The notes beneath the pieces are model-generated. The model saw nothing but the letters and a program-made list of their open reading frames with translations. It did no database searches and was not told the DNA's origin. The position numbers were made by a program, and so were the translations under genes. Positions 9,823 through 18,176 of a DNA stretch of 22,248 bases are shown here, one piece after another. The stretch is from Lingula anatina (taxonomy: Eukaryota > Brachiopoda > Lingulata > Lingulida > Lingulidae): positions 28,551-50,798 of the forward strand of contig NW_019774425.1 in the NCBI RefSeq assembly GCF_001039355.2, given 5' to 3'. Position 1 is the stretch's first letter, and every line of letters starts with the position of its first letter.

Positions 9823-10102
9823 GTATGTGTTCCTTATACACACGGGTATTATTAACCTTTTGAAAAAACATGAATTACTGTACTGTAGGACATGCACACA
9901 TGCATGCCCATACTAGTGCTAGTATGCACACTAAAATGCATGATACGCAAGCATGCATGTGAGTGCAAAAATCCACAATCATGTTTATGGTATCGTATTT
10001 CAATTGTAACCCTTTTTATGTACAGGCACAGTATATACATATATACATGTATGTTAACCATCACCTGGGTCTGTTCAAGGAGTTTCAACAAAGAAACCGT
10101 AG

Positions 10103-10156
10103 CAATAGTCCGAAGGTTCAATAGTCCGAAGGTTCATTGGTCCGAATATTCACTAT
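10103..10156 (+). repeat. Half copy of the GTCCGAAGGTTCA foldback family
   Basis: It matches 9006-9059 closely: AATAGTCCGAAGGTTCA, then ATAGTCCGAAGGTTCATTGG, then TCCGAATATTCACTAT. The inverted right half is absent. An N follows 28 bases later, so the truncation could be biological or a mis-assembly. Confidence 0.8.
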
Positions 10157-10641
10157 CCTTTGTTCTCTCGTTGCGTCGGGGGCNACAAATCGACACCACA
10201 GACAAACATTAACGGTACAACACTGAGTGGTAAACACATATATCAGGAAGCCAGCTGTTGCCTATCCTGCGAATGATAGCATGACTATATACAGTACAAA
10301 CAGGAAAACCCCTCTGTCTCTGCAAAAAACAATGTTCATGTAATTATCCAATATTCACATAATCTCATTTTCGTATATGTAGATTAATTTTTAAAAAAAT
10401 TGGCGTAATGAGTTTCAGGCTGAGGTAAAGCCACCCGTTACTCTTTTACATACATCCACTAAGTCTAATATATATCAGGTCTTTTAGAGAGGTATACGTA
10501 AAACACATAATAATCTAGAGAAATGACATATAGTTTCTATACCACTGGCACAATCGTACCTCCAGACTGTAACAGGTACGTAAACTACAAAACGATGTAC
10601 CACATACCTATCATGAGAGAATTTATATAGTTCGCATTAGA

Positions 10642-10692
10642 TCCATTCTCCTCTTTAAGCAATATCTCATATTTGTATAGAGGGAGAATGGA
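10642..10692. other. Short inverted repeat (hairpin) downstream of the ORF1p-like gene
   Basis: TCCATTCTCCTCT at 10642-10654 pairs with AGAGGGAGAATGGA at 10679-10692, with one unpaired base and a loop of about 24 bases. It lies about 50 bases beyond the stop codon of the ORF on the - strand. Its role is unknown; it may be a 3' structure of the retroelement transcript or coincidental. Confidence 0.5.
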
Positions 10693-10743
10693 ATGTAACT
10701 CATCATATATTCGTTTTAATCAAAATATATTTGGTTTAATGTT

Positions 10744-11682
10744 TTATTTTCTTATTTTAACTTTCTTGTCAATGTCATCGTCAATAGAAAATCTCATTCT
10801 CTGGCCAGTGTGTTTCACTTTACCGTACACACTCCCATCATAAATCCACGACTGTTCAATTTGCTCGTTTTCCTTTAGGCGCTGCAGTAATTGAGCGTTT
10901 AGTTTGGTAATATCGTCAGCCAGCCGAACACCTTTGTCATGCCTTTTCAAGGTAGATCTACTCCGCATTATACGTACCTTGATTTCCGTGTTTTTAACAT
11001 GCATAAGAATTGGCCGTGGAGACCCTTGCCGACCGGGAATTCGGTGCACCGCCGTGATGTCATCAGCCGTTATCTGTACTTCTCCCTGTTCCTTAAGCAC
11101 CTTGCACACAACATCCCGAGTGTTTTCATGTTCCTTCTCTATCACCCCGTAGATTTTTATGTTATTTTTCCGGGAATATTGTTCATTATAGTTCGCCATT
11201 TTGATAGCATTGTTTGACGCATAGTTTGCTTGCTCCACTGTTTCCGTGAGCTTTCTGAGAGACTTTTCTTTTCCCGCTAGCTGTTCTCGGAGAGCGTCAT
11301 TTTTCAATTCCAGTGAATCGATTCTTTCCCTTAGCTCTCCAATATCCAATTTATACTTGTCTCCTAATTTTTCTAGGTTTGTCCCGATTTCGTCTTTGAA
11401 ATTAAGTAGAAGTTTAGTGACAGTTTCCGCGACCATTTCTTGCACAATGTCTTTTAGATCATTTGTTTTTACAGTATTTTTTATTTCAGATTCTATTTCG
11501 TCTAGCTTTACCAAAATTAACGATGTTTCTTCCGTACTTGTGTTAGAAACTTCACTATGGGATCTTTTTGCTGGCTGACTGTTAGATTTCTTGTCAGCTG
11601 TGGTTTTCATTCTGTCTGTCATACAATAAGGCTGACTTGAAACTATTGTTATCCAGTGAGCAGTACTCACCGCACTTGTCAC
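10744..11682 (-). CDS. LINE ORF1p-like RNA-binding protein (solitary)
   Basis: This is an open frame of up to 312 residues. In order it shows a polar, basic N-terminus (KKSNSQPAKRSHSE), a long heptad-rich coiled coil (about 55-165), then a segment typical of LINE-1-type ORF1 RRM domains (about 171-250: YSRKNNIKIYGV, DDITAVHRIPG, RPILMHVK) and a C-terminal domain with a basic end. ORF1 proteins trimerise through the coiled coil and bind the retrotransposon RNA. The likely start is the Met at 11622 or 11610 rather than 11682, whose first 20 residues look unlike the family. An AATAAA overlaps the stop codon. No endonuclease or reverse transcriptase ORF follows to the left, so this is a truncated or non-autonomous copy, or a co-opted gene. 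I am sure of the coiled-coil/RRM type, less so of the element clade. Confidence 0.75.
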   Translation of the reverse strand: MTSAVSTAHWITIVSSQPYCMTDRMKTTADKKSNSQPAKRSHSEVSNTSTEETSLILVKLDEIESEIKNTVKTNDLKDIVQEMVAETVTKLLLNFKDEIGTNLEKLGDKYKLDIGELRERIDSLELKNDALREQLAGKEKSLRKLTETVEQANYASNNAIKMANYNEQYSRKNNIKIYGVIEKEHENTRDVVCKVLKEQGEVQITADDITAVHRIPGRQGSPRPILMHVKNTEIKVRIMRSRSTLKRHDKGVRLADDITKLNAQLLQRLKENEQIEQSWIYDGSVYGKVKHTGQRMRFSIDDDIDKKVKIRK

Positions 11683-12239
11683 GATCTATTGTCAGTTGTA
11701 TAGTTATGGTATACGTTATGATGAATGTCAAAATAAAGCTTGATGACAAAAAATAAGTCAGCTAAGCAGCTTTCATTCACAGGAGACAGTAAGTATTCAC
11801 ACATTTATGTATCCATAGCTTTAATATTTCTTACCGATTGTTTGAATTTGTAAGAAAATCTAGGAGCGCTCTTACGGTCGCTGTCTCCTCCTTGGCCTCG
11901 TTCTCGTTTTTTTGTAACGTTCATCTTTGCGATGCTTAGAATGATACGGCATAGCTATATATAGTTTTTCGGGTGCACATGCTACACAACTTAACCATAA
12001 CATTAAAGGTATAAATACAACAGAGCATAGAGAGGTAAACTGCATAAATAAAATTGTTATAATAATAGCGTTTTCATTAAAACGCTTATTTATAACGAAT
12101 TAATAAATCACGATTCTTTTTTGTGCGCACACATATCTGGAATATTTCAATTACGTTCGTTACTGGGTATATTTGGGATAAAATGCACCCCTACGCCATA
12201 TAAAAGAACAAAAAGTACATTAAAAATAATGGGGTCTAA
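11683..12239. other. Gap between the ORF1p-like gene and the TLR; start of the duplicated block
   Basis: No gene is seen. From about 11907 rightward the sequence matches the region starting at about 17821, so most of this is the 3' flank of the TLR duplication unit. I do not see a well-placed AATAAA on the - strand close to the TLR stop. Confidence 0.5.
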
Positions 12240-14255
12240 TTAGACTTGCGTGTCATTATCATCTGAACTTCTATTAGTTTGTTGAATTCGTTTCAAAAGT
12301 GAAAGTTTCATCTTTTTCCAAAACTCCGCCCTTTTATGTTCATTTTCTTCCTCCGGCCATTCCAGATAGGTCACGTGACGCTTCATGAGTCTAAGCGTCT
12401 TGGGAAGCTGTTTATAAGGTATCTGCTCGAGAAACACAACAATGATCGCCCCACGCCTCTCCCGCAACACCTTTGCCTGAGTAATGTCAACCTCGTACTT
12501 ACACCAATCACTTTTAATAAAGTTGTGCGAGATTATCAGTATAGTGGCTCTGCTTGCCTCCATTTTCTCTACTATGTTGTCTATGATGTATTCCCCAGGT
12601 AAGAAATCTCTTGAATGGATACACACTTTAAAGCTTATGTCCTGACCTTTACCTTGACCCTGGTCGGTACTCTGACCTTCACCCTCCACGTGAGGGAGAA
12701 ATTGCCGCACAATCCACTCCTCACTACTGCCGGCGTAAGCAACGAAGGCGTCATATTCATAATGTGCTTGGTTCTTATTACATCTTACGTAGCTTTTACG
12801 AAAACGACTCAGTCTTCTTAGATGCCAACAGTATACGATGTCCAGACGATGATATGCGACAATACTTGCCAATCCCGCAACTACCACAACTCCGGCTACT
12901 ACACATATGAAAACAAAAGGAACCGTGTAACATGTTATCCAATCAGGATCAAAGTCTCGTAACCTGGTGTTTGTGAGCTCGGCGGGAACACCGCACGTTT
13001 GGTTGTCTCCCTCTAATGCCCGTATGGTTGGATTTCTGATCCAAGCGGAGAACCTGCTATTTTCGCAGGTACAGAAAAAATTGTTTTTCTCGACGTTAAG
13101 GTAACGAAGTGCGGTGTTTTGCTGTAGCATATTCACATCAACAGTAAAGAGCCTGTTATAACTAAGATCCAGATGCACCAGTGAATATAAAACGTTTATT
13201 GAAGAATCTATACTTTTCAGAAAATTGCTCGATAGATCCAGATATTCTAAACGAGGTACCTTGGAAAACATGTTCGCCGGAAGTGAGATCATGTTGTTCG
13301 AAGCTAGCACTAGTATTCTCAGATTAGGTAAAGATTTGAAAATGTTAGGAAGTGTTTTGCCTCTCCAAATTCTTCTGCAAAATAAATCGTTACCCGCCAA
13401 ATCTAGTTCATCCAATCCCGATAGCCCTACAAACAAAGACCTGCCGTCATCAGAATCCGGTACACAGAGCGCGTTGTTCCTGTAATGAAGATTGACCAGT
13501 GTGGACATGTTTTGGATGTAAAATGTACAGCCCGTATCCCACAGGTACAATTCGTTCAGGGAAGTCAACATCGTTAAATTGAGATATTGGTTAGACAATG
13601 GATTATATGTCAGATCGAGATATTGTAAATGTTTATGAAATGGAAAATCTATCTGTCTCGTATGGGTGAACACGAAAGAATTTCCTATGGCAACCAACTT
13701 TTGCAGGTTAACAAAGCTCGAAAGTATTTTATAAAGAACTTCCATATCGTAAATTTCGTTGTAACCGATGTCCAGCTTGATAAGCGACGATGACATATTT
13801 GAACTTGTTGGAAATGTACTGGCAATCGTTGATATACGGTTTATTTGAAAATCGGCTCTCTTCAAATTTGGAAGTAGCGCAATGAATCTTGGCAAATCAA
13901 CGAGTGAGTTCTTCTGAAATGACACGTTCTGAAGTTCATTTAGTTCCAAGAGAGCACCATGCTCTATTGTTTCTAAATTGCATTCCGACATGTCGAGCTC
14001 TTTCAGGCCAAGAAGGCCACTGAAAGTTCCATTTCTTAATGTTTCGATCCTCCCTGATATTCTGAGAGACGTAGTATGGAGCGGTAGTTCGGGAAGATCA
14101 CCCTCAGTCATGTTGGTGCAATTCACGCTCAGTCCCCGGTTGTCGTCAGTGCACGTGCATTTACGGGGACAGAGAGCACCAGTGAAAACGACCCTTACAT
14201 TGGCGATGAAAAAAACACCCAAAAGTAACAGAGGTCTACGAGTTCCGAAATTCAT
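12240..14255 (-). CDS. Toll-like receptor, short single-cysteine-cluster type
   Basis: This is an intact, intronless 671-residue receptor. A hydrophobic signal peptide (about 1-26, LLLLGVFFIANV) leads into an LRRNT with Cys29, Cys33, Cys35 and Cys46. Leucine-rich repeats follow, then an LRRCT with Cys395, Cys397, Cys421 and Cys442, a membrane helix (about 444-468) and a cytoplasmic TIR domain (about 499-650). TIR box 1 is YDAFVAY (501-507), box 2 RDFLPG (549-554, with the BB-loop proline), and box 3 FW (645-646). TIR domains recruit adaptors such as MyD88; the ectodomain binds the ligand, which cannot be deduced. A Gly/Gln/Glu-rich insert (about 524-538) lengthens the box 1 to box 2 region. 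It is short for a TLR because it has few LRRs and one LRRCT. The start ATG at 14255 directly precedes the signal peptide. A TATA-like and a kappaB-like site lie upstream. Confidence 0.95.
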   Translation of the reverse strand: MNFGTRRPLLLLGVFFIANVRVVFTGALCPRKCTCTDDNRGLSVNCTNMTEGDLPELPLHTTSLRISGRIETLRNGTFSGLLGLKELDMSECNLETIEHGALLELNELQNVSFQKNSLVDLPRFIALLPNLKRADFQINRISTIASTFPTSSNMSSSLIKLDIGYNEIYDMEVLYKILSSFVNLQKLVAIGNSFVFTHTRQIDFPFHKHLQYLDLTYNPLSNQYLNLTMLTSLNELYLWDTGCTFYIQNMSTLVNLHYRNNALCVPDSDDGRSLFVGLSGLDELDLAGNDLFCRRIWRGKTLPNIFKSLPNLRILVLASNNMISLPANMFSKVPRLEYLDLSSNFLKSIDSSINVLYSLVHLDLSYNRLFTVDVNMLQQNTALRYLNVEKNNFFCTCENSRFSAWIRNPTIRALEGDNQTCGVPAELTNTRLRDFDPDWITCYTVPFVFICVVAGVVVVAGLASIVAYHRLDIVYCWHLRRLSRFRKSYVRCNKNQAHYEYDAFVAYAGSSEEWIVRQFLPHVEGEGQSTDQGQGKGQDISFKVCIHSRDFLPGEYIIDNIVEKMEASRATILIISHNFIKSDWCKYEVDITQAKVLRERRGAIIVVFLEQIPYKQLPKTLRLMKRHVTYLEWPEEENEHKRAEFWKKMKLSLLKRIQQTNRSSDDNDTQV

Positions 14256-14371
14256 GGTAGCTCTGTTGTGCTTGTCGTAATTGTTCGTCAGTTAAAATGT
14301 CAGAAAATGAATAATTTTAGGCAAAAGCCGTAGGCACCACTGCCGGTCTACAAGCAAAAATTGCGCACGCT

Positions 14372-14382
14372 GTATTTAAACC
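14372..14382 (-). promoter_or_regulatory. TATA-like element upstream of TLR copy 1
   Basis: On the - strand this reads GGTTTAAATAC, a TATA variant about 120 bases upstream of the start codon. It is identical in copy 2 (20493-20503). Because the whole block is a recent duplicate, the conservation is weak evidence of function. Confidence 0.4.
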
Positions 14383-14469
14383 AGTGTTGAACGCGACAGA
14401 GTGAGTAAACCACGCCCTGTAAGTAGTAATCAAAATTTTAAATGTTGTTTTTTAAGTTAACGCAACACA

Positions 14470-14479
14470 GGAAGCTCCC
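14470..14479 (-). promoter_or_regulatory. kappaB-like site upstream of TLR copy 1
   Basis: The - strand reads GGGAGCTTCC, which fits the kappaB consensus GGGRNNYYCC. It lies about 90 bases upstream of the TATA-like element. The same ten bases are kept in copy 2 (20595-20604). A CRE-like TGACGTAG just upstream in copy 1 is lost in copy 2. Rel/NF-kappaB control of an immune receptor would make sense, but this is motif matching only. Confidence 0.4.
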
Positions 14480-14754
14480 TTTTGTGTCAACCTACGTCAT
14501 TTTACGTTGGCAGGTGAAAAAATAATTAGGCCCACTCAGATCTCATGTTGAAATTGTATATGTTTGCTCTATGTCATATGAACCAGGAAGGGGTGTGGAG
14601 GGTAAAGTCATGTTTAGTATTAATTATCTTTAAATGGTGCAGCGTGGTAAATTGGTCCATGAATGAGAGAAAATATGGTTGTGCCTCGTTTTTATCTTTA
14701 AAATGGTGGAAAGAAACACACTGTATCCGTAGAAAGAAAAAAATCTGAAATAGC

Positions 14755-15401
14755 TCACATATATTTTTGCGTTTTTTCTGTGTTATCTTAAACCTGGGAG
14801 CATATATAAGTTGTGTCACATCTACTCTTTCATTTTGCATGAAATTCTGTTATCTGTGTTCTGTTGGTTAATTAGCAGCCACGAAGTGGCGTTAAATTAT
14901 TGAAAAATTGTCACCTGTTCCCCTATTTTTTTGACTCATGGACGAAGTAGGCCCACTTAAAAATCCGCTTTGTGCACACTCACAATGCTGAAAAGAATGC
15001 GTTTAAGATTTATCTTGTAAATCTGGCGCGTGAACTGGATCTTTACCATACATTTGAATAGAACCAGCTAGGTAAACCTTTGTACACACACAAATAGTCC
15101 TTAGAAACCCGCTGTTGACTTAAGCATTGAGGTTGAAAATAGGCGCCCACCTGATAGGGGAAGTTGTCTAGAAAAGCTCTTTCCTTAAAAGAATCATAGG
15201 GCCAAACAATTTTCACTGTGCACGAAGATAAACAGTTAAAGAATGCCCTCAAAAAATTCAGTAAACGAAAGCTGCGCCAACATATAGATAATCACTACTG
15301 TATATAAAAGCACACCAGTGAACAATTGAAAGTTTTTCATTTTAAGGCGGGAAAGGGGTATGATGGGCTAGAAATAATGTTTTGGTTTTTTTATGTGTTT
15401 A
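14755..15401. other. Gene-free stretch right of TLR copy 1
   Basis: The duplicated block ends at 14754; the sequence beyond has no partner in the window. No ORF or structured repeat is seen. Confidence 0.5.
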
Positions 15402-15483
15402 AAATAAATAAATATGTAATGTTGAATGAAATAATGTTTTTTAAATAAATAAATATGTAATGTTGAATGAAATAATGTTTTTT
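15402..15483. repeat. Perfect 41-bp tandem duplication
   Basis: Bases 15402-15442 and 15443-15483 are identical (AAATAAATAAATATGTAATG, then TTGAATGAAATAATG and a T run). The perfect identity suggests a recent slippage event or a polymorphic tandem repeat. Confidence 0.95.
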
Positions 15484-15499
15484 GAGTCTAGATCGAAAA

Positions 15500-15565
15500 A
15501 TCTACCTAGGTGAGTTTTTCAACCCGCATGTGCCGCAGGCAGACTGACGACTACGCCACGCCTCC
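15500..15565 (-). repeat. tRNA-like SINE head (tentative)
   Basis: On the - strand, an A-box-like TGGCGTAGTCGTC (15546-15558) is followed about 20 bases later by a B-box-like GGGTTGAAAAACTC (15512-15525), resembling the internal RNA polymerase III promoter of tRNA-derived SINEs. I cannot fold it into a clean tRNA cloverleaf, so it is not called a tRNA gene. The related GGAGGCGTGGCTTAGTCG at 16605-16622 (+) may be another diverged head. Confidence 0.35.
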
Positions 15566-16259
15566 GTAAGGTTGTATGATTGTATTGTATTTTTGTGGAC
15601 TATATTCGTTTCTACTGCCATTTCATAAAATATCCTGTAGTGATTTATTGATTGAATTTTTTTCTAAACTTATCAAAATTTTAAAAGTCGCCATTCTTAT
15701 CTAAAAGATCTTACTCTTCTTATCTTGATTGATTGTTTGATCTATGGCAAGTACCAAGTGGCGTCAAAACAATCTTACCTGTCAAAAAATAGTATTAACA
15801 CAAGTGACGGGCACTTTATCCCTACCGATACAAACAATATCATCTGATCACTTAATACTTAATCACCCTAATAATCTGAAACAAATCCGTCAAGATCTGC
15901 TGGAAGAACGAAAAAAAAAAAAAAAACACACACACACAGACCTGTAACCCTTGTTGGAGGCATGCCGCGCTGCCAACAGTAGCTAATTGCAGTACACCGT
16001 AGACGCACACGCTACCAATAAATAATAATATTAATAAGAAGAAGAAGAAATTTATTTGAAGCACTGCAACAAAAAGATAAATGACTTTGAATAAAAAATC
16101 ATAAAGTAAAAGATTTACATAAGGATTAAATTAAATAAACACAGGCCTGTAAAAGTTTGTTGCAGAAAACGACAAGAACTGCATCTTGCAAAACGACAGA
16201 AATATCAGAAAATGGATAGGTACAAGAATTTAGAAAATAAATTCCAATTGGGCCAGGTA
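15566..16259. other. Gene-free stretch with an A-run/CA-repeat
   Basis: A run of 16 A followed by six CA repeats occupies 15911-15938. The open frame at 15744-15947 ends in this run (KKKKK-HTHT) and has no coding support. A TAA/GAA-rich patch lies near 16018-16052. Confidence 0.55.
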
Positions 16260-16505
16260 TGAGACCACTAGTAGCCGTTACCCTCAGATGTCCTGACAGG
16301 CTGCCTCTGTTGAAAAATGCCCCTGCAATTGTTTTGAACATGTTCAAAATTTTGCAGCGACTATGGCGTCCACGGAGACGCTTGACTGTATGTGTGCGAT
16401 CTCAACGATCACCGTGCGTTCTTTGAGCGTCCAGCGGCAAACTGGCCAGTTTCATGGTCGCACAAGGGACGCACTTGGGCCGCCGTTCAGTGTAGAAGGG
16501 GATGT
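16260..16505 (+). repeat. Diverged member of the CCAGTGTAAAG repeat family
   Basis: It resembles 6308-6740 in the same orientation: GAGACCACT at the start, TTTTGAACATGTTCAAAA against TTTTGATCATGCTCAAAA, GATCACYGTG, CCAGTTTCATGGTCGCACAA and TTCAGTGTAGAAGGGG at the end. The 31-bp minisatellite expansion is absent here. Confidence 0.7.
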
Positions 16506-16512
16506 TAACTGA

Positions 16513-17820
16513 TGTAAGACTTCTGACCTGTTACCGCACTGATGATCGGCTTATAATAACTTTGACCCCCCCTCCTCTCCCACATGGCAATGGTCATTAT
16601 CACTGGAGGCGTGGCTTAGTCGAGTAATTTACATCCGGTTTTGATTACGCTTGGGAGAAATGTCGACCCACAGCTTAGACCAGTAAGTTTTTTTCACTTG
16701 ACTTACGTTCAAAACACCAATTTTACGTCATTCATCGGGTGGCTAAAAAAGATTACAAATGTCAAAATTCAATAGTTTCAACAGATTTAAAGAAATTGTA
16801 ATAAAATCTGGGATATTTTGGTAAAATGTTTTTTTTTAAATAAATGCTAAAAATTTCATGACTACCTTTCTTAGTTTTGACACCTCGAAAGAATTGAAAT
16901 CTTAAGTCGAAAAATGATGCCGCCCTATGTAACTTCTGACAAATACAAATCTCTGGCAGTTTTGACACCTGTCAATGTGCTTTTGATTGATGTAATATCA
17001 AATCTGTTTCACTTTAACACCTGAAATTTTCAGGGTTGAGCAATAATAATGTATCGAAAACCTGAACTGCTGAAGTTATTGAACTTTGAAATATATATAA
17101 TTGGCTTTTGACTTTTTTTGTCTCATATTTTCCACAGGTGCCAGGTTTTTCTCCATTTTTTAAAAAATAAATAAACATATTTGAAAAGTTCTTTTATTTA
17201 AATCTAACAAATTTTGACAATTATTTAATCAGAACGGAAATCACTGTATGACATTCCTTACATAGAGTTATTTTTTACACCTATAATCACTGTTCCGTAA
17301 TACTCGGCGAATACTTACACTGACTATTTACTGCTTTGAAACCATCTGTCAACACGGGGCATTTGCTTATGTGATCACACCTTTGGTGAATTTAACGACA
17401 GATAAAAGAGTGAATCGCCAAATCAATTTCAACACAGTACCGGTATTACCACTGTTTTGTTGTTGTTTCCGATGGTAATATATAATTAATCAACACGAGT
17501 CCAGAATCCGGTTTAATATGGTGTTTTATTCTTTCCTATCAAATGATTTCTTTATACATAATTTCTGGAAGGATCTAGAACACGGTGATAATGCAAAACT
17601 GTGTTTTTCTCTGATTTAGCCTTTTTCTATGCTACTTGAATAGCTGTGAGAAATAAGCTGCATCTCTACTGTTGTTACTGCTATTACTGTTAAGTGGCGG
17701 ATGTGAACTTTATAAATCCACACACGTGCTTTAGAGAAGCTCACAATAATATCTATTTATAGATTCAGCTTTCATACCAACGTATCAAGTTCGGGGGAAG
17801 GTTTGCCTGTTATTTACTTT
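16513..17820. other. Gene-free stretch between the TLR copies
   Basis: I see no real gene. It holds the short A-box-like segment at 16605-16622. A long T run (about 17818-17833) marks the left edge of duplicate copy 2. A possible tiny + strand exon at 17138-17170 was considered and rejected. Confidence 0.5.
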
Positions 17821-18176
17821 TTTTTTTTTTTTTGTAACGTTCATCTTTGGGATGCTTGGAGATGGTACGGCCTAGCTATATATAGTTTTTCGGTGCACAT
17901 GCTACACGAGGTGTACACATGCTAGCTCTTAACCATAACATTAAAGGTATAAATCAACAGAGCATAGAGAGGTAAACTGCATAAATAAAATCGTTATAAT
18001 AATAGCATTTTCATTAAAACGCTTATTTATAGCGAATTAATAAATCACGATTCTTTTTTGTGCGCACACATATCTGGGATATTTCAATTACGTTTATTAC
18101 TGGGTATATTTGGGATAAAATGCACCCCTACGCTATATAAACGAACAAAAAGTACATTAAAAATAATGGGGTCTAA

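Larger units (their letters stand above)
9823..10743. other. Gene-free stretch with a repeat fragment and one ambiguous base
   Basis: The stretch begins with the donor of the preceding exon and then an alternating purine-pyrimidine region (about 9890-9960). It holds a half copy of the 9006-9143 foldback family (10103-10156) and a single N at 10184. No reverse transcriptase or other ORF lies downstream of the ORF1p-like gene, which reads leftward into this region. Confidence 0.6.
11907..14754 (-). repeat. Duplicated TLR block, copy 1
   Basis: This segment, with the TLR gene and its flanks, is repeated in the same orientation at 17821-20896. Homology begins at TTTGTAACGTTCATCTTTG and ends at AAAAAAATCTGAAATAG. 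Identity is roughly 97 percent over coding sequence by eye. Copy 1 lacks one serine codon and the insertion present in copy 2. Confidence 0.9.

Noticed and set aside
12336-12821. Open frames on the strand opposite the TLR TIR region, repeated at 18273-18758
   Set aside because: Antisense shadows of the TIR domain, present in both copies only because the gene is duplicated.
15500-15565. tRNA gene
   Set aside because: A and B box-like motifs are present, but I could not build acceptor, anticodon and T stems, so only a SINE-like head is proposed.
15744-15947. 67-codon open frame ending in Lys and His/Thr runs
   Set aside because: The end is a poly(A)/CA microsatellite and the rest shows no family resemblance or splice context.
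17138-17170. Possible tiny terminal exon of the + strand gene: acceptor TCATATTTTCCACAG, then a frame of ten codons and a stop
   Set aside because: The acceptor is good and phase 0 fits the preceding exon, but ten codons with Phe/Lys bias in AT-rich DNA can arise by chance, and it would require a 7.3-kb intron containing the opposite-strand genes. Too weak without RNA evidence.
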